Shown here: in pieces, positions 22,901 through 30,204 of the stretch
How the letters are laid out: every line of letters starts with the position of its first letter
Numbering within the stretch: the first letter of the stretch is position 1
NCBI RefSeq assembly: GCF_000428945.1
Contig: NZ_AUAX01000004.1
Coordinates: forward strand, 248,001 to 312,000
Origin: Hamadaea tsunoensis DSM 44101
Lineage (GTDB): Bacteria > Actinomycetota > Actinomycetes > Mycobacteriales > Micromonosporaceae
Reading direction: 5' to 3'
Length of the DNA stretch: 64,000 bases
Program-made: the position numbers and the translations under genes
Notes under the pieces: generated by a model
The model's input: only the letters and a program-made list of their open reading frames with translations
What the model was told of the DNA's origin: nothing
The model's database searches: none

Positions 22901-24819
22901 GCGCGGCCGGCGGCACCTACGACGACTGGGACGGCAGGACCGAGGCCGCCGACGTCGAGACCGCCGAGGAGCAGGCGATCTGGCAGGCCGCGTACAAGTC
23001 CGAGACGCAGTGGATCGCGGACAACGAGGCCGGGCGGAAGATCGCGTACACCGCGCACACCGGTGACGTCATCGAGAACGACTACTACGACCCGCTCGCG
23101 AGGAACCCCGACGGCTCGCTCGTGCGGCCCGGCCTGAACGAGGAGGTCGACAAGGAGCTGGCGGTCTCGTCGGGCTACCAGAAGATCCTCGACGACAACG
23201 GCGTCGTGAACCAGGTGATCGCCGGCAACCACGACGACCAGCTGGGCGCCGAGACCGGTCCCGACTCCCGGTTCAGCAGGACGTTCAGCGCCGAGCGGTA
23301 CTACAACGTCGGCAAGAGCTGGCCGGCGGGCGCCTCGTACCACGCGTGGGACGAGGTCACCAACGCCGACGGCAGCGTCACGCCGGGCAAGGACAACCAG
23401 AACAACTACGTCCTGTTCTCGGCCGGCGGGCTGGACTTCGTAGCGGTCGGCCTCTCCTACGGCGTCACCCCGGCCGAGGCGAAGTGGGCGGACTCGATCT
23501 TCAAGCGCTACAAGGACCGCAACGGCATCCTGCTGTCGCACGACTACCTCAAGCCGTCGGCCAACGCGGACGGCCGCGGCGCCGCGTTCTCCGACCCGGA
23601 CGGTTCGGCCCTCTACCAGCAGGTCGTCCTGACCAACCCGAACGTCTTCCTGATCCTCGCCGGCCACGAGCACGGCGTCGGCATCAACCTCAAGACGGGC
23701 GTCGGCGTCACCGTCACCCACGACGTCGTCGAGCTGCTGGCGGACTACCAGTTCTACACCGTTGCGGCGGGCGAGCTGTGGCCCGGCAAGGCGGACGCGA
23801 ACGGCGACATCGACGTCGACGGCGACGGCGTACCCGACCACAAGGCGACCGACCGGCTCCAGTTCGGCGCGAGCTTCCTGCGCCTGCTGCAGTTCGACGT
23901 CGCCCGCTCCGAGATGCACATCGACACGTACTCGCCGTTCCTGAACAACTTCGGCGCGACCGAGTACGACATCCGCCAGGACGGCAGCCAGACCAAGCCG
24001 CGCTACAACGGCTCGGAGGACAACCTGACCCTGCCGGTCGACCTCACCACCCGCAAGACCTCGTTCTCGACCGACTCGCTCGCCGCGTACGTGCCGGCCG
24101 GGACGATCGGCACCGACGGGATCACGGCCGGCGGCACCGCCACCGTCACGTGGTCCGGCCTCACCCCGGCCACCTCGTACGCGTGGATCGTCGCCGCCCG
24201 CAGCGCGGACGACGGTGTGGCGGTGGCCCAGCCGGCGGTCTTCCGTACGCCGAAGGGCAAGCCGTCCCTGACCGTGACCGCCCCGGCGACCAGCTGGGGT
24301 ACGCCCGCGAAGGCGACCGTGCAACTCGGCGCCGGCACGGCTCCCGCCACGGGACAGGTCGAACTGCGCGAGGGCGACAAGGTGCTCGGCTCGACGAACC
24401 TGACGGGCGACACCGCGACGATCACCCTCCCGGCGGGACTGTCCGGTGGCGACCATGCCCTGACGGCCGCGTACGCGGGCAACGAGTACCTGGAAGCCGC
24501 ACAGGGCACGGGAACCGTCACGGTGAACCTGCCCGCCGCGTGGTCGGCCACCAAGGTCTACAACGCCGGCGACCGGGTGACCTTCGCCGGCAAGGTCTAC
24601 GCCGCCTCCTGGTACGCGAAGAACGCCCAGCCGGGGGACGCGTACGGGGCGTGGCAGGAACTGGCGATGACGGAGGACGGCACCGCGCTGTGGACGCCGT
24701 CGCGCATCTTCAACGCCGGAGATGTGGCCGTGTACCAGGGCAAGACGTTCAAGGCCCGCTGGTACACCCGCAACCAGGCGCCTGGCGACCCCTACGGCCC
24801 CTGGGCGCTGATCGGGTAA
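19996..24819 (+). CDS. Very large secreted calcineurin-like metallophosphoesterase with carbohydrate-binding repeats
   Basis: A 1607-residue exported protein. A Sec signal (about 1-38) is followed by three related modules of about 150-170 residues (about 45-245, 290-475 and 480-640). Each module carries (K/R)YH(D/N)Y or DNKVLING, a FP..WL..G.N.. segment, NHDDF/NYDDF and GDGTCG. Ig-like stretches follow. The phosphoesterase domain has FTDTQY (D about 962), GDVIEND (about 1022), GNHDD (1077-1081) and GHEHG (1223-1227), the five metal-binding motifs of the family. FN3/Ig-like domains and two CBM5/12-like repeats (about 1515-1558 and 1565-1607, with YNAGDRVTF..GK.Y.A.WY) close the protein. ATG 19996 has AAGGAGAA upstream. 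Its substrate is unknown. Confidence 0.9.
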   Translation: MTHRLRVGRRHLRILGPVAALLIVAGAGTAFLPNGASGETPAADAGAPTLSVRDGQTLEGTVKITAAPVTEDDSVVSLAVDGDPVAADPTAGTARLSFDMGGNGTEARYHNYIVVNDHTAENERISFPDIAGGVRTTLDFPGGWLHAGGNTITVYAGANWVDTTNASAVGVETLPYGEGLRCPNYDDFALSSIGLGLIGVVADAEQNAFSYAFGDGTCGSAKHLLSQPLTFVVSGEPGSTAGLSASVDTTKLANGTHNVVATTEAGVRAVATVEVNNAPAGAASVTPADGALVRGTKPVIAALPAGSDGSVRSLSIDDTPAENAEFLADGTATLGFTVEAGNSVEAKYHDYVLVNGNRVELGGDYGVLGAEDVSLRLPNRFLHPGDNVVELKTGDYNGTLNGATCANHDDFKVTRTSASLVLSTAGTVTPGTTYLVTTTGATVTKAETTAASLALGDGTCGANKEAEFHFTVSDAPTTRTVATLGGGGNAHLKVFVGGNGSDSGFDNKVLINGIPLDLGIWEKEVADLAFPNEWLVPGVNVVEFVAGSDHGGANAGGCDNHDDFTLRDFALNPVGGKATQLTKETAENTVTIGSATYPAGTPVTVNIGDGTCGSSFNSTLDKAVFFDVTAPDGTPSPALGRRADVDTARLADGRHTITAAVGDKTARRRFSVDNTAPEVAGSVPAEGQRITSTVVLDVRLQDATGIAGTPVLALDGKAVKQGDALGHGLPAGSHTIAVTVADALGNKAVREIHFTSASIPDVPADLGAAVSGNTSPAATLSATVPGEAGVPLTATFTKADVVLPTTGYQGEAAGVPTTLDVAHDTTVKVASLRPLDGQSVDTASGRDVVFQRYDLAVGTASAPILRWEGTIDPERVVALRVWDKAALKWVVLTSSRGNAAHSTVLTATLDDRYKDGTTAHVLVTGEDPFADDLSPRDATAQNDKDHFEDPGTYDFSIAHFTDTQYLTEGAAGGTYDDWDGRTEAADVETAEEQAIWQAAYKSETQWIADNEAGRKIAYTAHTGDVIENDYYDPLARNPDGSLVRPGLNEEVDKELAVSSGYQKILDDNGVVNQVIAGNHDDQLGAETGPDSRFSRTFSAERYYNVGKSWPAGASYHAWDEVTNADGSVTPGKDNQNNYVLFSAGGLDFVAVGLSYGVTPAEAKWADSIFKRYKDRNGILLSHDYLKPSANADGRGAAFSDPDGSALYQQVVLTNPNVFLILAGHEHGVGINLKTGVGVTVTHDVVELLADYQFYTVAAGELWPGKADANGDIDVDGDGVPDHKATDRLQFGASFLRLLQFDVARSEMHIDTYSPFLNNFGATEYDIRQDGSQTKPRYNGSEDNLTLPVDLTTRKTSFSTDSLAAYVPAGTIGTDGITAGGTATVTWSGLTPATSYAWIVAARSADDGVAVAQPAVFRTPKGKPSLTVTAPATSWGTPAKATVQLGAGTAPATGQVELREGDKVLGSTNLTGDTATITLPAGLSGGDHALTAAYAGNEYLEAAQGTGTVTVNLPAAWSATKVYNAGDRVTFAGKVYAASWYAKNAQPGDAYGAWQELAMTEDGTALWTPSRIFNAGDVAVYQGKTFKARWYTRNQAPGDPYGPWALIG

Positions 24820-24828
24820 CCGCTCCCG

Positions 24829-24905
24829 AGATCCCGTTTGGATCAGGGATCGCCACGTGATCATGAGCCATGATTCGGGTGATTTCCCTGATCCAAACGG
24901 GATCT
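24829..24905. repeat. Palindromic repeat family A, copy 1
   Basis: Perfect 21-bp arms (24829-24849 and 24885-24905; AGATCCCGTTTGGATCAGGG plus A) around a 35-nt core with ATCATG-agc-CATGAT at its centre. It lies between two convergent gene ends. A 16-bp direct repeat, TCTTCGCGTACTCAGG, follows at 24903 and 24923, and its second copy contains the stop codon of the SGNH hydrolase gene. Confidence 0.85.
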
Positions 24906-24933
24906 TCGCGTACTCAGGAGGGTCTTCGCGTAC

Positions 24934-27021
24934 TCAGGGGAGTGCTTTGAAGGCCGCGTCGAGGCGGGCGGCGAGTTTGTCGTGGCCCGACGCGCTCGGG
25001 TGCGGGCACCCGCCCAGCGCCGTCGTCTGGATGTCCGCCGCCGCGAACAGCGGCGGCGTCTGGGCCAGGACCTTCGGGTTCGCCGGTATCCCGGCGAGAA
25101 TGGCGTTGTTGAGGTCCGTCGTCACCGTGCGCACCGCGCCCACCCAGGCCGGATCGACCAGCGGCTGGAGCGTGGGCGTCACGGTCGGCGGCATCAGCCC
25201 CACGACCCACCCCGGCGAGTACGCGCGGACGTAGTACCAGCCGAAGTTGCCGATGTCGATGTTCGCCGGGTTGATGTCGTAGTAGAGCATCCACACGACC
25301 TTGTCCGCCCCGGCGTTGAGCATCGTCTGCACGATGGTCCCGGCGTCGGCCGTGATCGTCGGATACTGGGCCGGCCCGTCGTACCGCGGTACGCCTTCGC
25401 GGATGAACCAGTCCGTGCCGAACGGATTGGGGTTGCGGATACGCCAGACGCAGCCGCCCCCGTTGGTGATGATCCCGTTGCGGCCGCCGATCGCGGCCCA
25501 GGTGAAGGTGCTCATGTTGGCCCACGTCTGGGCGGCGAACTCCAGCCCGCGGCACTTGATCAGCTGCTGGAGCACGGTGGTCCAGTTGGTGTTGTTGATG
25601 CCGCCGGTCGTGACGTAGTACGCCTTCTTCCCGTCGGCCTTCGCCTGCCGCGTGACGGCGGCCGCCTGGGCGACCGGCGCGGCCGCCCGGCCCCACGGGT
25701 TGCCGCAGGCGTCCGGCGTGGCTGGCCCGGCCGCCAGCATGTCCCGCGTCGTGAACCCGGTACGCGCGAAGTTGTAGTACTCGCTCACGTTCGGGTTCAG
25801 GTTGTTGGTGTACCGCCCCGCGTAGCTGAAGATCGCGTTGTTGCCGACCAGGTTCCGGTTGTCGAAGGACGTGTTCGCGCACATCGCGCCGAAGCCGAAC
25901 TGGTGGTGGGCCGACGTCACGGAGTCGCCGGTCGCGGTGAGGACGACCGGGTTGTTCGGGTCGGGGATCGTGTTCGGGTCCCGGCACACGATCCGGTCCT
26001 TGAGCGCCTCGGCCGGCTCGGTCGCGCAGGCCTTCTTCGACGGCGACGGGGAGGGCGCGGGCGTCGTCGGCGGCGGCGACACCGGGCAGGGCGACGCGCT
26101 CGGGCTCGCGCTGCCGGACCGGCACGGCGACGGGGACGGTGTCGCGCTCTTCGACGGGCTGGCCGACGGGCACGCCGACGCGGACGGCCCCGACGACGCG
26201 GAACTCGACGGGCACGGCGACCGGCTCGGACTCGGCGAGGTGCTCGGACTCGGCGACCCCGATCCCGACGGGGACGCGCAGGCCGACGGCGACGCACCGC
26301 CGGACGCGCACGGGCTCGCGCTCGCGCTCGCGCTGGCCGACGGGCTGGCGCTGCGGGAGGCCGACGCGCTCGCGGACGCCGTCCGGGTCGGCGATCCCGT
26401 CGGGCCGCCCGTGGGGGTGGAACTCGCGCACGGATCCGCCGAACCGGTCGGGCTCGGCGTCGCGGTCCCGGTCGCGCTCGGTGTCGCACTCGGACTGCGC
26501 GTCGGGCTCGCCGTCGCGGTGGCCGTACTCGTGGCGGCGGCACTCGTGGCGACAACGTTCGCGGCAGCGGCCTTCGCGTCGAGGACGGTGTTCGCCCCGG
26601 CGACGCCGTCCACGGCGTCTTGCGCGGCGGCGGGGGAGACCGGTGCGGTCGAGTGGAGAGTGGCGCTCGGCGTCGGTGTCGCCGAACCCGATCGGGACGC
26701 CGACGGCGAGGCCGACGCGGAGCGGCTCGGCGACCCGGTCGGTGTCGCGGACGGTCCGCACCGTTCGGCCCGCAACTGGGCGAGGGCGGCCACGACGTCG
26801 TCGGGCAGCGGCTGCCCCTCGGGGATGCAGGGATCGAAGTACCACGCACTGAAGTCGAGGTCGCGTACGCAGGGCGACTCGTCGGCGACCGTGGTCATCG
26901 CCGGTGCGGCTGGCGGCGGGGTGTGGGCCGCGGCGTACACGGACCCGGCCCCGAGGGTCACGAGGAAGGCGGCGGCCCCGGCCACGAAGGGCTGGAGCCT
27001 GCGCCGGATGCTGGTCGGCAT
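24934..27021 (-). CDS. Secreted SGNH/GDSL-type hydrolase with a very long Ser/Pro/Ala linker
   Basis: A 695-residue exported protein. A signal peptide (about 1-32) precedes about 50 residues of unique sequence. A low-complexity linker follows (about residues 88-335), built of SP, SA and SAS repeats with scattered Cys. The C-terminal SGNH domain has block I TATGDSVTSAHH (about 360-371), a GGINNTNW element with the conserved Gly/Asn, and block V HPSASGHDKLA near the end supplying the catalytic His. It likely cleaves ester bonds in a lipid or polysaccharide outside the cell. ATG 27021 was chosen because the signal peptide begins there; the in-frame extension to 27162 lies in a repeat element and is discounted. 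No strong ribosome site is visible. Confidence 0.85.
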   Translation of the reverse strand: MPTSIRRRLQPFVAGAAAFLVTLGAGSVYAAAHTPPPAAPAMTTVADESPCVRDLDFSAWYFDPCIPEGQPLPDDVVAALAQLRAERCGPSATPTGSPSRSASASPSASRSGSATPTPSATLHSTAPVSPAAAQDAVDGVAGANTVLDAKAAAANVVATSAAATSTATATASPTRSPSATPSATGTATPSPTGSADPCASSTPTGGPTGSPTRTASASASASRSASPSASASASASPCASGGASPSACASPSGSGSPSPSTSPSPSRSPCPSSSASSGPSASACPSASPSKSATPSPSPCRSGSASPSASPCPVSPPPTTPAPSPSPSKKACATEPAEALKDRIVCRDPNTIPDPNNPVVLTATGDSVTSAHHQFGFGAMCANTSFDNRNLVGNNAIFSYAGRYTNNLNPNVSEYYNFARTGFTTRDMLAAGPATPDACGNPWGRAAAPVAQAAAVTRQAKADGKKAYYVTTGGINNTNWTTVLQQLIKCRGLEFAAQTWANMSTFTWAAIGGRNGIITNGGGCVWRIRNPNPFGTDWFIREGVPRYDGPAQYPTITADAGTIVQTMLNAGADKVVWMLYYDINPANIDIGNFGWYYVRAYSPGWVVGLMPPTVTPTLQPLVDPAWVGAVRTVTTDLNNAILAGIPANPKVLAQTPPLFAAADIQTTALGGCPHPSASGHDKLAARLDAAFKALP

Positions 27022-27121
27022 GCAAGCACGGTCGCATATTTCATCGATCAATAGAAGATTGCCAATGTAAAGTCCGATTCTGGCACCCGCGCGTCCAGCC
27101 CCGCGCCCGTGCGTCCGGCCC

Positions 27122-27208
27122 CTCCAAGATCCCGTTTGGATCAGGGATCGCCACGTAATCATGGGCCATGATTCGGGTGATTTCCCTGATCCAAACGGGA
27201 TCTTGGAG
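27122..27208. repeat. Palindromic repeat family A, copy 2
   Basis: Perfect 26-bp arms (27122-27147 and 27183-27208), the longest of the family, around the 35-nt core with palindrome AATCATGG-g-CCATGATT. It lies between the start of the SGNH hydrolase gene and the end of lutC, both on the minus strand. It could end lut transcription or insulate the next promoter. Confidence 0.85.
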
Positions 27209-27225
27209 CTGCGCGCGGCGGCCGG

Positions 27226-27825
27226 TCACGCCGTGACGAGGACGACGATGAGCGTACGCGGGCCGTGGACCCCTTCCACGCGGTTCAGCTCGATGTCGCT
27301 GGTGGCCGACGGCCCGCTCACGAACGTCAGCGGCCGGGCCGGGTCGAGCCGGTGCAGCAGCTCGGGAACCGTCTGCACGACCTGGTCGGCGAGGACCACG
27401 CACACGTGCCGGTCCGGGATCAGCGTCAGCGCCCGCCGGCCCTGCCCGGGGCCGCCGTCGAGGGCGATCGTCCCGGTCTCGGCGCACGCCGCGGCGCAGC
27501 CGGTGAGCACCGCGTCGATCCGGTCGAGGTCCGCGTACGCCAGATCGTCGTCGACGGCGGCCCCGGGCAGCGGGAGCGGCGAGCCGGGCGGGACCACGAC
27601 GGACCAGCCGAGGGTGATCTCGGCGAGCTTGCCGGGCAGCTCGGCGGCGGTGACCCGGTGGACCGTGGCCTTGTAGTCGTCGAGCCGGTCGGTGAGCAGG
27701 TCGAGCAGGCGCGGGTCGCCCGAGGCGTGGTCGCCGAAGATGCGGTAGTCGCGCGGCACGGCCGGGGCGGTGACACCGGCGGTGGCGGCGCGGATCCGGC
27801 CGAGAATGTCCTCGCGCGCGCTCAT
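27226..27825 (-). CDS. lutC: Lactate utilization protein LutC (LUD domain)
   Basis: A 199-residue LUD-domain protein, the third component of the LutABC L-lactate oxidation complex that feeds electrons from lactate to the respiratory chain. Family landmarks are ITLGWSVVVPPGSPLPLP, TGCAAACAETGTIALDGGPGQGRRAL and the closing SDIELNRVEGVHGPRTLIVV. ATG 27825 overlaps the stop of the preceding small ORF (ATGA) and has a GGAGG site upstream. It is the last gene of the lut operon, followed by a family-A hairpin. Confidence 0.93.
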   Translation of the reverse strand: MSAREDILGRIRAATAGVTAPAVPRDYRIFGDHASGDPRLLDLLTDRLDDYKATVHRVTAAELPGKLAEITLGWSVVVPPGSPLPLPGAAVDDDLAYADLDRIDAVLTGCAAACAETGTIALDGGPGQGRRALTLIPDRHVCVVLADQVVQTVPELLHRLDPARPLTFVSGPSATSDIELNRVEGVHGPRTLIVVLVTA

Positions 27826-28004
27826 CGCCGCCTCCGTCGCTGACCGATCCGGGCGGGGACCTTGCGCGCCGACACCGAGCGGCGACGCGGCGCGGCCTCG
27901 GGGCGCGGAGCGGCGAAGCTGCCGAAGAAGGCGAAGAACTGCCGGATGAGGCCCTCCGCGTAGATGCGGCCGGGTTCGTTCTTGGCCGGCCATCGCCCGT
28001 ACAT
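27822..28004 (-). CDS. Small uncharacterised protein encoded inside the lut operon
   Basis: A 60-residue basic ORF (MYGRWPAKNEPGRIYAEGLI at the start, and an Arg-rich tail ending RIGQRRRR). Its ATG overlaps the lutB stop and its stop overlaps the lutC ATG, both as ATGA. This tight double coupling argues that it is translated. It has one amphipathic aromatic stretch (LIRQFFAFFGSF) and no recognised domain. It could be an assembly or membrane-contact factor for the Lut complex, but nothing in the sequence proves that. Confidence 0.6.
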   Translation of the reverse strand: MYGRWPAKNEPGRIYAEGLIRQFFAFFGSFAAPRPEAAPRRRSVSARKVPARIGQRRRRR

Positions 28005-29449
28005 CAGCGCTTCCTCCACCAGGTGCGGAACGTCTGGGCCGGGGGGACCGGCGCGTCGCGGGCTTCCGTCCAGCCGCCGAGGAACAACGGTAGCCGCCGG
28101 ATGCGACCCCCTCGGCCGATCAGCCGGCCGAGCCGCAGCAGCCGGGACGCGAACCGGAACCGTCCCGGGGACGCCATCGTCCAGGCCGCCGCCGCCATCG
28201 CCACCGCCTCCGGGGACACCCGCGAGTGATCGTCCACGACGGACGATCGCAGGTGGACGAGGATCGTGGGGATGTCGATGCGGACCGGGCAGGCGTCGAA
28301 ACAGGCCCCGCACAGGCTGGACGCGTAGGGGAGCGAGGCGTTGTCGGCCACCCCGGTGAGCTGGGGCGACAGGATCGCGCCGATCGGCCCCGGATACACC
28401 GACCCGTACGCGTGCCCGCCCGTGCGCTCGTACACGGGACACACGTTGAGGCACGCCGAGCAGCGGATGCAGTGCAGGGCCGAGCGGCCGGCCGGATCGG
28501 CGAGGACGCGCGTACGCCCGTTGTCGAGCAGGACGAGATGGAACTCCTGCGGCCCGTCGCCGGGGGTGATCCCCGTCCAGGTGGACGTGTAGGGGTTCAT
28601 CCGCTCCCCGGTCGACGAGCGGGGCAGCAGCTGGAGGAAGACTTCGAGATCGGTCCAGGTGGGCACCACCTTCTCGATGCCCATGACCGTGATCAGCGTA
28701 CGCGGCAGGGTCAGGCACATCCGGCCGTTGCCCTCGGACTCGACGACGGTGATCGTGCCGGTCTCCGCGACGGCGAAGTTGGCGCCCGAGACGGCGACGC
28801 GGGCGGAGAGGAACTTCGCGCGCAGGTGCGCCCGGGCGGCCATCGCCAGCCGCCGGGGGTCGTCGGTCAGCGCGGGGTCCACGCCGGGCATCTCGCGCAG
28901 GAAGATCTCGCGGATCTCGGCGCGGTTGCGGTGGATCGCCGGCACGAGGATGTGCGACGGCTTGTCGTGTCCCAGCTGGACGATCAGCTCGGCCAGGTCG
29001 GTCTCGACCGGGGCGATCCCGGCCGCTTCGAGGGCTTCGTTGAGGCCGATCTCCTGGGTCGCCATCGACTTGATTTTGACCACCTCGTCGGCGCCGGTCG
29101 CGCGGACCAGGTCGACGACGATCCGGTTGGCCTCGTTCGCGTCGCCCGCCCAGTGCACGACGCCGCCGCGCGCGGTCACCTCGCGCTCCAGGCGCTCCAG
29201 GTGGTCGGCCAGGTTCGCCATCGTCGCGGCCTTGATGGCCTCGCCCGCCCGGCGCAGCTGCTGCCAGTCGGGCACCTCGCCGACGACCTTGGCCCGCTTG
29301 GCGCGGATGGTCGCGGTCGCGTGGCCGATGTTGCGCCGCAGCTGCCCGTCGGCCAGCGCCGCGCGGGCGGCCGCCGGGAAGTCCGCGTCGCCGCGCAGCT
29401 GCCCCACACCCTTCGGGGCGGCCGGCATGCCGAGGAACGTCTCGCTCAT
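28004..29449 (-). CDS. lutB: Lactate utilization iron-sulfur protein LutB
   Basis: A 481-residue LutB/YkgF protein. An N-terminal LUD domain (about 60-290, with GAD.VVKIKSMATQEIGLNEAL-type sequence and SGANFAVAETGTI) is followed by two 4Fe-4S binding motifs, CIRCSACLNVCP (about 330-341) and CGACFDACPV (about 377-386). A C-terminal LutB-specific tail ends in TWWRKR. It carries electrons in L-lactate oxidation to pyruvate together with LutA and LutC. ATG 29449 overlaps the lutA stop. Confidence 0.95.
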   Translation of the reverse strand: MSETFLGMPAAPKGVGQLRGDADFPAAARAALADGQLRRNIGHATATIRAKRAKVVGEVPDWQQLRRAGEAIKAATMANLADHLERLEREVTARGGVVHWAGDANEANRIVVDLVRATGADEVVKIKSMATQEIGLNEALEAAGIAPVETDLAELIVQLGHDKPSHILVPAIHRNRAEIREIFLREMPGVDPALTDDPRRLAMAARAHLRAKFLSARVAVSGANFAVAETGTITVVESEGNGRMCLTLPRTLITVMGIEKVVPTWTDLEVFLQLLPRSSTGERMNPYTSTWTGITPGDGPQEFHLVLLDNGRTRVLADPAGRSALHCIRCSACLNVCPVYERTGGHAYGSVYPGPIGAILSPQLTGVADNASLPYASSLCGACFDACPVRIDIPTILVHLRSSVVDDHSRVSPEAVAMAAAAWTMASPGRFRFASRLLRLGRLIGRGGRIRRLPLFLGGWTEARDAPVPPAQTFRTWWRKR

Positions 29450-30171
29450 CGCGCCGCCAGGATTTCCGCGAGATGCACGGTACGCGTACCGGTGCGCAGC
29501 CGCGACAGCCCGCCGCCGATGTGCATGAGGCAGGAGGCGTCGCCGGCCGTGACCGCTTCGGCCTTCGTGGACAGCACGCACCGCATCTTGTCGGCGAGCA
29601 TGGCCGTCGAGGTGTCCGCGTTCTTCAGCGCGAACGTGCCGCCGAAACCGCAGCACTGCTCGGCGTCCGGCAGCTCGACGAGGTCGAGACCGCGTACGCG
29701 GCGCAGCAACCGCAGCGGCTTGTCGTCGACGTGCAGCATCCGCAGGCTGTGGCAGGTCGGGTGGTACGTGACCCGGTGCGGGTACGCCGCGCCCACGTCC
29801 TCGACGCCGAGCACGTCGACCAGCAGCTCCGACAGCTCGAACGTCCGCTTGGCCAGGGTCTCCGCACGGGCGGCCAGCACCTCGTCGCCGGCTTCGCGGG
29901 CGACCGTGGCGTGCTGGTGGCGTACCGAGCCGACGCAGGAGCCGGAGGGCGCCACGATCACGTCGTAGGGCTCGAACGTCTCCACGTGGCGGCGGACGAG
30001 CTTGCGGGCCTGTCGCGGGTAGCCGGTGTTGATGTGCATCTGGCCGCAGCAGGTCTGCCCCTCCGGGAAGACGACCTGATGGCCCAGCCGCTCCAGGAGC
30101 GTGACCGTGGCCCGGCCGACGTCGGGGAAGAGCGTGTCCGCCAGGCAGGTCACGAACAGCGCGATCCTCAC
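29446..30171 (-). CDS. lutA: Lactate utilization Fe-S oxidoreductase subunit LutA
   Basis: A 241-residue protein with two cysteine-rich CCG domains: QTCCGQMH (about residues 39-46) and QCCGFGG (about 185-191), each with a distal Cys (APSGSC and YHPTCH). This is the LutA/YkgE arrangement that binds Fe-S clusters in the lactate oxidation complex. Translation starts at GTG 30171. A TAGGAT box ends 7 nt before it, so the mRNA may be leaderless. It is the first gene of the four-gene coupled operon. No LutR-type regulator or lactate permease is adjacent. Confidence 0.94.
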   Translation of the reverse strand: MRIALFVTCLADTLFPDVGRATVTLLERLGHQVVFPEGQTCCGQMHINTGYPRQARKLVRRHVETFEPYDVIVAPSGSCVGSVRHQHATVAREAGDEVLAARAETLAKRTFELSELLVDVLGVEDVGAAYPHRVTYHPTCHSLRMLHVDDKPLRLLRRVRGLDLVELPDAEQCCGFGGTFALKNADTSTAMLADKMRCVLSTKAEAVTAGDASCLMHIGGGLSRLRTGTRTVHLAEILAAR

Positions 30172-30197
30172 GCGGCGGATCCTATAGGATCTGCCGC
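30172..30197 (-). promoter_or_regulatory. Palindrome overlapping the lutA promoter
   Basis: GCGGCGGATCC and GGATCTGCCGC form an 11-bp inverted repeat (one mismatch) around TATA. It fills the gap between the penicillin-binding protein stop and the lutA GTG. On the minus strand the sequence CTATAGGAT reads as a -10 box 7 nt from the start codon. It could be both promoter and operator for the lut genes, or a terminator for the gene upstream. Confidence 0.45.
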
Positions 30198-30204
30198 GTT
30201 TTGG

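Noticed and set aside
20932-24864. Open frame of 1310 codons on the minus strand
   Set aside because: It is antisense to the metallophosphoesterase, which has clear motifs in its own frame. The reverse frame is low-complexity and includes part of a repeat.
27022-27162. N-terminal extension of the SGNH hydrolase to 27162
   Set aside because: The extra 47 codons read through a family-A hairpin and put the signal peptide inside the protein. Starting at 27021 places it at the N-terminus.
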